The notes under the pieces were generated by a model that saw nothing but the letters and a program-made list of their open reading frames with translations, did not search any database and was not told the DNA's origin. This document shows positions 55,203 to 63,297 of a stretch of DNA of 64,000 bases, one piece after another. The first letter of the stretch is position 1. Every line of letters begins with the position of its first letter. The translations under genes and the position numbers were made by a program. Source of the stretch: CAMDKS01 sp964402975 (GTDB lineage Bacteria > Bdellovibrionota_B > Oligoflexia > Oligoflexales > RGVZ01); assembly GCA_964402975.1 (NCBI GenBank), contig CAYOEM010000002.1:248001-312000 (forward strand), written 5' to 3'.

Positions 55203-55727
55203 TTGACGATTCTTCTCAAGCAAATTTTTGGTTTAATTAAACTACTGAATAGTGAAACCGGCACCAATCAGATCGCCTGGGGTGTCGCCGCCGGTTTTGT
55301 ACTGGGACTTTCGCCGGCGTTTTCGCTGCAGGCAATCCTAATTTTTTTGATGATTCTAGTTTTTAGAATTCAAGCTGGAGCTGCATTTGTCGCAGCTTTT
55401 TTCTTTAGTTTCATAGCCTATCTCCTAGACCCCATCACCGCGAGTATCGGCGCTGCCGTTCTGGAATCTCCGTCTCTTCGCGCAACCTTCACATCACTGT
55501 ACAACATGCCGATCATTCCGCTTACGAGATTCAATAATTCCATCGTCATGGGATCCGGAGTGCTCGCGGTGACACTCATGCCGGTTATTTACGTACTATC
55601 TCGGATTGCCGTGATCAAATATCGGAAAACCTTTGTAGAGCGGTACAAGAATACGGCTCTTTGGAAAGCCCTTCAGGCGACAAGCATTTATAAGTGGTAT
55701 GTGCGCTACGAGGACATGAAGGGTTAA
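55203..55727 (+). CDS. TIGR03546-type membrane protein
   Basis: 174 residues starting at TTG 55203 behind GGGGGG. Three to four membrane segments; opening ILLKQIFGLIKLLNSETGTNQIAWGVAAGF and GLSPAFSLQ match the TIGR03546 family, related to DUF2062-like membrane proteins. In other genomes it is always paired with TIGR03545, the next gene. Function unknown. Family name is from memory of the paired arrangement. Confidence 0.8.
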   Translation: MTILLKQIFGLIKLLNSETGTNQIAWGVAAGFVLGLSPAFSLQAILIFLMILVFRIQAGAAFVAAFFFSFIAYLLDPITASIGAAVLESPSLRATFTSLYNMPIIPLTRFNNSIVMGSGVLAVTLMPVIYVLSRIAVIKYRKTFVERYKNTALWKALQATSIYKWYVRYEDMKG

Positions 55728-55744
55728 CCCATTAATTTACGTCA

Positions 55745-57679
55745 ATGGATGAGCAAATGACTGAAGTCGTCAAAAACGAGAAAAAACGATCAAAAGGTCC
55801 CATAAGAATAGAGGCCATCGTGCCTATAGCTGTTTTGTTGGGTGGAATTTGGGCCTACACCTTCCTTTTTTTAGATGGCCATGTTCGCAGGGCTGCCGAA
55901 TATGCTGCGTCATGGGCTCACGGAGCACAAGTTGACATCAGGACACTGCACTTAAGTTTTACCGAACCATCATTGACCCTTGAGGGTCTTGAGGTCACTG
56001 ACAAAGACACCCCAACCCACAACACTGTTTCCTTAGATAAAATCAAATTTGCGCTACTTTGGGATGCGCTTTTACGCGCAAAACTTGTCATCTCAGAGGC
56101 CTCGGTCACCGGCCTCACGTTAAACTCCCTACGCAAATCCCCGGGCGATGTCTTTCCTCCGCCTCCCCCAAAGCCTGACAGCTCGCCATCCATCACGTCC
56201 CAACTTCGCTCCGAACTTGAGGCGGAGGCCGAGGCGCGCTCAAAAAACAACATCTTAGGTGACATCGCCAACATTTTGGGTGGAACTGATGCCAGCGCAC
56301 AACTAACCGAAATCCGCGAGCAGTTACAGGCCGAGGCAAAAATAAAAGACCTCCAAGCATCCCTCACAAATAAAAAGGCGGAATGGACTAAGCGCATTGA
56401 TGAACTACCAAAACCCGAAGCCGCGAAAGCTGTCCTTGATAAGATAAGGTCCACCAAAGTTGACGTATCGAACCCTGCAACCGCTAAATCACAATTCGAC
56501 GCTCTAAAAGCTGACGTGGCCAAGGTTGATGAGATGGTGAAATCCTATCAAGGCGGACAAAAGCAGCTTGAGACTGATATTGACGGATTTAATGCGAGCT
56601 TGAAAGAGATCGATGAGGCCGCTCGCAAAGATCTCGAGGCCCTTCAAAATCGATTTAAAATCCCATCAATTGATAAGGACAGCATTACCAAATCTCTATT
56701 GTCTAAGTTGCTTGGGGATAAGCTGGTCAAAGTGACACGACTGATCGACCAAGCCAAAGCCTATATACCAGATCGAAACGCTGGAAAGAAAACCGAGAAG
56801 CCAGAATTCGTACCCCACCCTCGAGGGGCTGGACGTACCTACAGGTTCCCGGTCACCACAGGGTATCCGCTGGTTTGGTTGAAACGAGCTGAGTTATCAA
56901 GCAAGTCCTCACCAGAAGGGTTCACCGGTGACTTCTCGGGGCAACTTATGAATGTGTCAACCGACCCAGAGCTGGTAAAAGCGCCAATAACCCTGAAACT
57001 TGAAGGTAATGCTCCAAAGCAAGAGTTTCGTGACATTAAGTTGAACGTGGCCCTTGATCAGTCTTCCGCTGAAGCCAAGGCTAATTTATCGGTGGGATCA
57101 TTGCCATTTCCAGAGTACCTATTCTCCTCTGGCCAAGATGTAGAGTTTGGAATTCTGCCATCGACAGCAACGCTGCAAACGTCTGCGACGTTTGACGGAG
57201 ATAAGCTTGAAGCTGTCATTAACCAAACTGTCAAAGATCCTCGCTTTAAAACGGGGGCAAAGTCTGAGATCGTTGCATCAGCTCTCAAGAGTGCTACCGA
57301 TAGAATTAAGACACTGACGATGAAGATTTCGTTGTCCGGCAACTTGAATCACCAAAAAATTGGATTTGATTCGAATCTTGGTTCAGAATTGGCGTCAGGT
57401 CTTCAGACGCATCTTAAACAAAAGATTGATCAGGCTCGCGCAAAACTTAAATCATTCGTCGACGGACGTATCGGTTCTGAAAAAGCCCGGCTGACCGGCG
57501 AATACGACAAAGCAAAAAGTGGGCTCACTGGCGTTCTTAAGGGCAAGGAGACTGAGTTCAAAAATCTCCAAGCTGAGCTACAAAAGGCTTTGAAGGACAA
57601 GGGCGGAGTCGAGTCTGAAAAGGCCAAAAAAGACATTGAAAACAAAGCCAAAGACCTCTTCAAAAAGATTAAAATTTAG
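55745..57679 (+). CDS. TIGR03545-type large periplasmic protein (AsmA-like features)
   Basis: 644 residues. An N-terminal anchor (about 25-45) is followed by a strand-rich segment typical of AsmA/TamB-like proteins (RRAAEYAASWAHGAQVDIRTL ... LVISEASVTGLTLNSLRKSPGD), then a long coiled coil (about 150-320), more strand-rich sequence (340-520) and a Lys/Glu coiled coil to the end. The partner is 17 bp upstream. Pairing of a small membrane protein with an AsmA-like body suggests a role in envelope lipid movement; this is a hypothesis. Confidence 0.8.
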   Translation: MDEQMTEVVKNEKKRSKGPIRIEAIVPIAVLLGGIWAYTFLFLDGHVRRAAEYAASWAHGAQVDIRTLHLSFTEPSLTLEGLEVTDKDTPTHNTVSLDKIKFALLWDALLRAKLVISEASVTGLTLNSLRKSPGDVFPPPPPKPDSSPSITSQLRSELEAEAEARSKNNILGDIANILGGTDASAQLTEIREQLQAEAKIKDLQASLTNKKAEWTKRIDELPKPEAAKAVLDKIRSTKVDVSNPATAKSQFDALKADVAKVDEMVKSYQGGQKQLETDIDGFNASLKEIDEAARKDLEALQNRFKIPSIDKDSITKSLLSKLLGDKLVKVTRLIDQAKAYIPDRNAGKKTEKPEFVPHPRGAGRTYRFPVTTGYPLVWLKRAELSSKSSPEGFTGDFSGQLMNVSTDPELVKAPITLKLEGNAPKQEFRDIKLNVALDQSSAEAKANLSVGSLPFPEYLFSSGQDVEFGILPSTATLQTSATFDGDKLEAVINQTVKDPRFKTGAKSEIVASALKSATDRIKTLTMKISLSGNLNHQKIGFDSNLGSELASGLQTHLKQKIDQARAKLKSFVDGRIGSEKARLTGEYDKAKSGLTGVLKGKETEFKNLQAELQKALKDKGGVESEKAKKDIENKAKDLFKKIKI

Positions 57680-57687
57680 GCGCCTAA

Positions 57688-57704
57688 TTGAGAATCATTC
57701 TCAA
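57688..57704. promoter_or_regulatory. Fur box 1
   Basis: TTGAGAAT-C-ATTCTCAA is a perfect 8-1-8 palindrome, matching the Fur 7-1-7 core (TGATAATnATTATCA) at most positions. It is the upstream member of a tandem pair before bfd. Confidence 0.85.
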
Positions 57705-57712
57705 AAAAACTA

Positions 57713-57729
57713 TTGAGAACGATTCTCAA
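57713..57729. promoter_or_regulatory. Fur box 2
   Basis: TTGAGAAC-G-ATTCTCAA, one mismatch from a perfect palindrome. Its centre is 25 bp from that of box 1, about 2.4 helix turns, and it lies 59 bp before the bfd start. Together they indicate iron repression of bfd. Confidence 0.85.
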
Positions 57730-57788
57730 TTAGGGCATGATCTTGAAGTTCCCAGCTTATCAAGATGCACATGCAACCGAGGGTGCCC

Positions 57789-57986
57789 ATGATTATATGC
57801 CTTTGCAAAGGTGTTTCTGACCGTCAGATTCGCGAGATGGCCCAACAAGGTCAGTCACTTCGCCAGATCGTCACCAAATGCGAAGCTGGCACCAGCTGCG
57901 GCGCATGTGTTCAAGACGTGCAAGCCCTCGTGAAATGTGAATCCCCTGCCAAGCAGCAAACGTCGACAATCACACGCTGTCAGTAA
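57789..57986 (+). CDS. bfd: Bacterioferritin-associated ferredoxin
   Basis: 65 residues from ATG 57789 behind GAGGGTG; a start at 57765 is possible but less likely. [2Fe-2S] ligands Cys4 and Cys6 (CLC) and Cys37 and Cys40 (SCGAC). It reduces bacterioferritin to release stored iron and is usually made when iron is scarce, in agreement with the Fur boxes upstream. bfr lies 110 bp downstream. Confidence 0.93.
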   Translation: MIICLCKGVSDRQIREMAQQGQSLRQIVTKCEAGTSCGACVQDVQALVKCESPAKQQTSTITRCQ

Positions 57987-58096
57987 AACCGTCACGATCA
58001 TCCCGTTTAATCCTTTTTTAGTTGTGTTTATAGGTAGTTTCCTGCGACAGTATGGGGCCGCTGTGCGCGGCTAATTATCATTAGGGGGTAGAAATC

Positions 58097-58576
58097 ATGA
58101 AGGGCGATTCAAAAGTCATTTCCGCACTCAACGACATTCTCACCGGAGAACTCACCGCCATCAACCAGTACTTCCTCCATGCAAAAATGTGCAAGAACTG
58201 GGGCTTCACCAAAATTGGCCAAAAAATCTATAAAGAATCCATTGACGAAATGAAGCATGCCGACGCACTCGTCGATCGTATTCTTTTTCTTGAGGGTGTT
58301 CCCAATCTTCAAAAGCTCGATAAACTAAATATCGGTGAAGACGTAAAAGAGCAGCTCGAATGTGATCTAGCGCTCGAAAACCGCGCCATCCCTAGGCTTC
58401 GTAAGGCCATAGAGCTATGCTGGGAGTGTAGTGACCACGGCACACGTGACCTTCTGGAAAAAATTCTAGTCAGCGAAGAAGAACACACCGACTGGATTGA
58501 GACCCAGCTCAGTGTGATTAAGGACGTGGGACTGCAGAACTACTTGTCTCAGCAGCTTGAGGGTCACTCATCCTAA
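58097..58576 (+). CDS. bfr: Bacterioferritin
   Basis: 159 residues, the standard length. Ferroxidase ligands Glu18, Glu51, His54, Glu94, Glu127 and His130 are in the expected motifs (GELTAINQYF, DEMKHAD, LALENRA, SEEEHTDW); Met52 is the haem ligand. Stores iron as ferric mineral in a 24-subunit shell. Follows bfd and ends at a terminator. Confidence 0.97.
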   Translation: MKGDSKVISALNDILTGELTAINQYFLHAKMCKNWGFTKIGQKIYKESIDEMKHADALVDRILFLEGVPNLQKLDKLNIGEDVKEQLECDLALENRAIPRLRKAIELCWECSDHGTRDLLEKILVSEEEHTDWIETQLSVIKDVGLQNYLSQQLEGHSS

Positions 58577-58586
58577 ATTTAATCGA

Positions 58587-58630
58587 GGGAGCTTAAAGGG
58601 CCCAGTTAATGGGGGCGCTCCCCTTTTTTT
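58587..58630 (+). terminator. Terminator of bfr, extending into the end of ung
   Basis: GGGAGC (58587-58592) pairs with GCTCCC (58617-58622) and is followed by TTTTTTT (58624-58630). The 24-nt loop contains a second GGGCCC motif. The T tract lies within the last codons of the convergent ung gene. Confidence 0.7.
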
Positions 58631-59291
58631 CTAACCATTTGTTGATTCTTGAAAATGGTCGGCTACCGAGGAAACCTCGGTGAGCGCTAAGCGGTGACGG
58701 GTGCGCCGATTCGATCACAAGGTGGCGCTTACGGTCGATAAAAGCGCCTTTCTTTTGAGCGTAAGCACCCCAAAGAACAAAAACCAGCCCCTCTTTTTCT
58801 GATGCCAAACGCTCGATGATGCGGTCGGTAAACACCTCCCACCCCTTGCCCTGATGACTTGCAGGTCGACCAGACTCAACGGTCAAGACGCTGTTTAGTA
58901 GCAAAACACCTTGATGAGCCCAAGACAGCAAAGAGCCGGTCCTTGATGGCGGAATTCCGAGATCCGCATGAAGTTCCTTAAAAATATTTACGAGACTAGG
59001 CGGCAGCACCACACCCGGTCTTACGCTGAACGACAAACCGTGAGCCTGTCCATCACCATGATAGGGATCTTGTCCGATGATCACCACCTTGACGGCGTCA
59101 AAGGGCACCGCATCAAGGGCCGCAAACCATTCAGCCGGCTTGGGGTAGATGACTTTACCCTGCTTGAATTGCCCAACCAAGAATGTGCGTAAAGCCTGCA
59201 TATAGGGCGCCTCAAATTCACCCCTCAGACGCTCTTTCCAACTTACATGTAAATTGGGCTCTACCGGCGAGACATCACTCATTTGATCCAT
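58593..59291 (-). CDS. ung: Uracil-DNA glycosylase
   Basis: 232 residues. Catalytic GQDPYHGDGQAHG (Asp75, His78) and the minor-groove loop HPSPLSAHRGF are family 1 UNG motifs. Removes uracil from DNA. Alternative start at 59282. Terminator of bfr overlaps its 3' end. Confidence 0.96.
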   Translation of the reverse strand: MDQMSDVSPVEPNLHVSWKERLRGEFEAPYMQALRTFLVGQFKQGKVIYPKPAEWFAALDAVPFDAVKVVIIGQDPYHGDGQAHGLSFSVRPGVVLPPSLVNIFKELHADLGIPPSRTGSLLSWAHQGVLLLNSVLTVESGRPASHQGKGWEVFTDRIIERLASEKEGLVFVLWGAYAQKKGAFIDRKRHLVIESAHPSPLSAHRGFLGSRPFSRINKWLEKKGSAPINWAL

Positions 59292-59398
59292 ATAAGGTCA
59301 AATTCTCCCCAAAAAATAAGGCCGCCTCATCATTTGCGACAGCCAGGCATGTTAGCTTTGCCGTGGGAGTTCGCAACAAATAATGCTAGTTTTGAATC

Positions 59399-60373
59399 AT
59401 GAACAGACAGATCTTTGGCCTCACAATTTTGCTTTGCTCTGCAGCGGGACTGAGTCTTGCTGTCGGATCTACCGGTATGGGAGCAGATTGGGAGATCCTT
59501 AGTGCTATTAGAGCGCCCCGCGTCTTTACAGCTATTCTCGCCGGTGCTGGTACGGCAGCGGCTGGCGCCTTAAGCCAATCTTTATTTCGAAATTCATTGG
59601 CGACACCATCCATCATCGGAACCGAAGCGGGGGCGTCCTTTGCGCTAGCTCTCGCCACACTTGTCGCTGTGACTAACGGCATCCAAATGGAGCGCAGTGT
59701 TATTGTATCCTCGATCGGTGCGATCTTGGCCACACTGGCGTCCCTCAGTCTTTTGAGGCTGAAACACGGTCGAAGCCTCGGATCCATAAATCCACAAGAC
59801 TCTGGCCTTGCCAGGCTTTTGCTCGGTGGTTTTGCCCTGAATGCATTTTTAGCGGCTGGCACATCGCTTTGTATATCAATTCTCATGGAACGAGGAAGTA
59901 GCGGTAATCTGCAACATTGGCTCATGGGCAGTTTTACCGCACGCTCGTGGGATCACGCTGCAGGTATGGGATTAGCATATCTAGTTTGTTTGTCGGCAGC
60001 TTGGAGCTTGGCTCCAGGAGTCGACGTCATGTCCCTTGGCGATGATTCTGCAAAATCACTTGGAGTCGATGTCGCGCGAAGCTACAAACTTATTCTCATT
60101 GTTATTTCAGTGCTCATTGGATCAGCCATCAGCTTTGGTGGACCCCTACCGTTTCTTGGACTCGTGGCTCCTCACATGGCAAGGCTCATTTCAAGACAGC
60201 AACTGCGAACGGTACTCATAATCTCCTCGCTACTGGGAGCCATATTAGCTGTCAGCGCGGATCTGGCCGCCCGCACCGTACGCGCGCCCGTCGATATGGA
60301 TGTTGGACTTATCACGACGATGATTGGCGCGCCATATTTTCTCTGGTTGCTCGTGCGAAGGGCCTCCGCATGA
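59399..60373 (+). CDS. FecCD-type iron/cobalamin ABC permease
   Basis: 324 residues with nine to ten membrane segments. RAPRVFTAILAGAGTAAAGALSQSLFRNSLA and FGGPLPFLGLVAPHMARLI are BtuC/FecCD motifs. ATGA overlap with the ATPase gene. No substrate-binding protein is adjacent. Nearby bfr and Fur boxes favour siderophore or haem uptake, but the substrate is unproven. Confidence 0.92.
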   Translation: MNRQIFGLTILLCSAAGLSLAVGSTGMGADWEILSAIRAPRVFTAILAGAGTAAAGALSQSLFRNSLATPSIIGTEAGASFALALATLVAVTNGIQMERSVIVSSIGAILATLASLSLLRLKHGRSLGSINPQDSGLARLLLGGFALNAFLAAGTSLCISILMERGSSGNLQHWLMGSFTARSWDHAAGMGLAYLVCLSAAWSLAPGVDVMSLGDDSAKSLGVDVARSYKLILIVISVLIGSAISFGGPLPFLGLVAPHMARLISRQQLRTVLIISSLLGAILAVSADLAARTVRAPVDMDVGLITTMIGAPYFLWLLVRRASA

Positions 60374-61110
60374 TCATCATTAAAAATCTGACTATTCATT
60401 CGTCTCAAAACCGAAGCATCATTAACGATGCTAGCGTTAATTTTAATAAAGGGGCACTCCATGCTATTGTTGGACCAAACGGTAGCGGTAAAACCACGCT
60501 CCTCAGATCCATAGCAGGACTGATTCCCCTATCTGACAACTCAAGCATTCATATTGACGACAAAAATCTGGCGACGTTAAATAATTTTGAACGCGCTGAT
60601 TTGATAAGTTACGTTGAGTCTCAGCATGCAGCCCCCTTTGCTTACACCGTAAAAGACGTCGTTTTATGGGGACGATGGACGAAGCACAAAGGCCACCCAA
60701 CAGATGTTGACCAAGCTGCGGCCGTTCAAAGCTCAACAACTATGGGTATCCAGAACTTCCTCGATCGCCCATTTACAGAGCTATCCACAGGCGAGCGCAA
60801 AAAGACCCTGCTTGCCCAGTCTTTGGTTTCGCAATCTAGATACTACATTTGGGATGAGCCACTGGCTCCCCTTGATCTAAAAGCTGCCTCCGATCTTATG
60901 GGTCTAGCGAGAAGGATGGCTGATCAAGGATCAACCTTTCTCGTATCCTTTCATGACATCGGTCTAGCCCTACGCCTGTCTGACTCGGTCACGATCCTGG
61001 ACAGCGGTTATGTAAGTTGGCACGGACCAACCTCGGATCAATCAGCTTTGAAGCGCATTGAGAGCTCCTTTGGAGTAAAAGCGCATCACGGTGGAATTTA
61101 CTTTTCTTGA
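60370..61110 (+). CDS. ABC transporter ATP-binding protein of the FecE/BtuD type
   Basis: 246 residues. Walker A VGPNGSGKTTLLRS, Q-like Ser/Gln region VESQHAAPF, signature LSTGERKKTLLAQSL (SGGE replaced by STGE), Walker B YYIWDEPLAPLD and switch His in SFHDIGLA. Energises the upstream permease with which it overlaps by 4 bp. Confidence 0.92.
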   Translation: MIIIKNLTIHSSQNRSIINDASVNFNKGALHAIVGPNGSGKTTLLRSIAGLIPLSDNSSIHIDDKNLATLNNFERADLISYVESQHAAPFAYTVKDVVLWGRWTKHKGHPTDVDQAAAVQSSTTMGIQNFLDRPFTELSTGERKKTLLAQSLVSQSRYYIWDEPLAPLDLKAASDLMGLARRMADQGSTFLVSFHDIGLALRLSDSVTILDSGYVSWHGPTSDQSALKRIESSFGVKAHHGGIYFS

Positions 61111-61267
61111 GGTGACTTTTTTAAAGATTTTCATGGCTTCCCATAAGCCTTCCAAATTTCTAAAAAGTCTCCCCAATCATAGGCAATATTTGAACTTTTA
61201 GCCTTAATCTAAAGAAACTCATCGCTCTGGCCGATAATGGAAGACTTATTTAGAGGTCCCCATATCC

Positions 61268-62653
61268 ATGACACGACGTTGCATCATTGCGATTGGATTA
61301 TCTGTGGTAGCTCTCGCGAGCTGCTACCCGTCTCAAGGCGGTTCAAAGGTAAAATCCCTAGGCTCTGATGTTTTTGTTGCTCTGGGTGACACATCGAAGC
61401 CCTCCGAGAAGACCATCATGGTATCGTTTCCGACAAAAATGGACGCTGATATTTGCGTGGTTCAACGAGGCGAATCCTGCGCTTCTCCGTCTAAAAAAAT
61501 CCCCTTGGAAAAGCCCCTGGAATCCCAAGGACGGTTTATCTATCAGGCCAAGCTAAATGGACACCTTTCGACATTTAGCGACTACATGGTCATCAATCGG
61601 GCGAGTGGCACGTCGGCACTCAAATTCAGGCTAAAACACCCCACCTCGGGCTTATCTACTGACACATCTCTTTCGTTATTTTCCAAAGATATTATGAATG
61701 AAGAACTGATGTTTATCACTCAAGATAAATTTTCTGGTCGACTTGCCGGCACCAAGGAAAATGAACTGATCGCGGATTTTTTAATCGGCGAACTGAGACG
61801 TTATGACATTAAACCTGCGTTTGGTGATTACCGACAAAACTTTCAAGTGACGGTGGGGCCCACCCAAGGCAAGACGTCTAGTAACATTATTGGAATCATT
61901 GAAGGCTCAGACCCAACCTTAAAAAATGAGTATGTTGTGATCGGCGCGCACATGGATCATGCGGGAACGACCAACAAAGGATACACGTGCAGTAGCGGCC
62001 CCGGCAATGACGGTATTTGTAATGGGGCCGATGATAACGGTTCAGGAGCGGTGGCTCTTCTTAGCATCGCAAGGTCTTTATCTGCTATGCGCCAGAATCT
62101 AAAACGATCTGTACTCATTATGTGGTTTTCGGGCGAGGAAGAAGGATTGTTAGGCTCTAGGCACTATGTAGCCAATCCGGCTGTGCCAATTGGAAAACAT
62201 GTTTTCATGATTAATTTGGACATGATCGGTTACGCCAAGACATTCGGTAATGCGATCGCAGCAATCGGTACGACCACCTCAAAGTGGGGAGACGCCACCG
62301 CCAAGACATTGGGCCAAAAATACCCTTCACACAAGCTCAAGTTTACTAGCAAAGTTGAGGGTGGGAGTGATCACGCATCGTTTATGAATAAAGGAATCCC
62401 TGGGATTTTCTTCCACACTGGCGTTTCAAATAACCCGCATTACCACAAAACATCCGACCACGCGGACCTGATTGATTTTGACGGCATGCTGGTTGCTGCA
62501 AAGCTTGCATTCGAAACCGTCGTCGCGGCAAGTTCAACAAACGAGCTCGCAGCCCGCAGTGGTCTTAACCTGGCAGATACTGACAAGTTTGTATCGGACG
62601 CCGATGCGACCAAAGGCTGTCATTACTTGATGGATTATAAGTATATCGACTGA
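61268..62653 (+). CDS. M28-family metallopeptidase lipoprotein
   Basis: 461 residues. Lipobox LASC. A beta-rich N-terminal region (to about 140) precedes the M28 domain with all zinc residues: His in GAHMDHAG, Asp in GADDNGSG, Glu-Glu in SGEEEGLLGS, Asp in INLDMIGY, and the terminal His in PHYHKTSDH. Probably an aminopeptidase anchored to a membrane. Stands alone. Confidence 0.92.
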   Translation: MTRRCIIAIGLSVVALASCYPSQGGSKVKSLGSDVFVALGDTSKPSEKTIMVSFPTKMDADICVVQRGESCASPSKKIPLEKPLESQGRFIYQAKLNGHLSTFSDYMVINRASGTSALKFRLKHPTSGLSTDTSLSLFSKDIMNEELMFITQDKFSGRLAGTKENELIADFLIGELRRYDIKPAFGDYRQNFQVTVGPTQGKTSSNIIGIIEGSDPTLKNEYVVIGAHMDHAGTTNKGYTCSSGPGNDGICNGADDNGSGAVALLSIARSLSAMRQNLKRSVLIMWFSGEEEGLLGSRHYVANPAVPIGKHVFMINLDMIGYAKTFGNAIAAIGTTTSKWGDATAKTLGQKYPSHKLKFTSKVEGGSDHASFMNKGIPGIFFHTGVSNNPHYHKTSDHADLIDFDGMLVAAKLAFETVVAASSTNELAARSGLNLADTDKFVSDADATKGCHYLMDYKYID

Positions 62654-62660
62654 GCTTTGA

Positions 62661-63047
62661 TTAACTTGCTTGTTGGAGAAAATGCTCCACTGCTTTTTCA
62701 AAGGCCTCGGGCGCTTCAGTGATACGAATGCCAAACATATCTTTGCGATTCTGGTTTGCTTCATCACAAACGGACCTGATAACAACGCCTGTCATTCGAA
62801 TCTCTTCTTTAACTGTCTTGCCATCAGGATAAAACACCATCTCAAGTAGCGTTTTCGTTTGGAACGGCGCGACTATTTTTGGATCCTCAACTTTGACGAG
62901 CATCCCGGAGACCGAAACGTCCTTGGCAACAACATTGATGAAGTGCTTCGTACCAAAGGTCTTCATTCCGACCTTCCATCCGCCCCTCGCACGTGGGGCC
63001 GCGACGTCCGCGTCTAACGCAATGACCTTATTCATGGCCTGTCTCAT
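62661..63047 (-). CDS. PilZ-domain protein
   Basis: 128 residues from ATG 63047 behind GGAGG; 63074 is an upstream alternative. The PilZ hallmark is present: a basic N-terminal region with Arg (ARGGWKVGMK) and DVSVSGMLVKV (D/NxSxxG). It should bind cyclic di-GMP and change the state of a partner, perhaps for motility or adhesion. Convergent with the M28 lipoprotein gene. Confidence 0.8.
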   Translation of the reverse strand: MRQAMNKVIALDADVAAPRARGGWKVGMKTFGTKHFINVVAKDVSVSGMLVKVEDPKIVAPFQTKTLLEMVFYPDGKTVKEEIRMTGVVIRSVCDEANQNRKDMFGIRITEAPEAFEKAVEHFLQQAS

Positions 63048-63297
63048 AAGTCCTCCAAGCATGTAATGCCTCAAACGACGAGGCTTTCAGGTTAGCGGTC
63101 GAGCTTGGCCAAACCTTGAGGAATTTTCTATTTTTATCAATAAAAACTTCTATTTAAATCAAAACGCACGACCCATAAAACCAGCTTATATTAACTAATT
63201 TAATAAAATCAGCTAACTGGCTGGCCAATTCTATCCTTTTTAATAAAAAGCTGTTAGAAGCTTCTTCACAACAACGGACTTCAAGGGAGATAACCTT

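Noticed and set aside
55918..56523. 201-codon minus-strand frame inside the TIGR03545-type gene
   Set aside because: Composition is that of an antisense shadow (Ser/Ala/Phe-rich, no family motif) of a well-supported gene.
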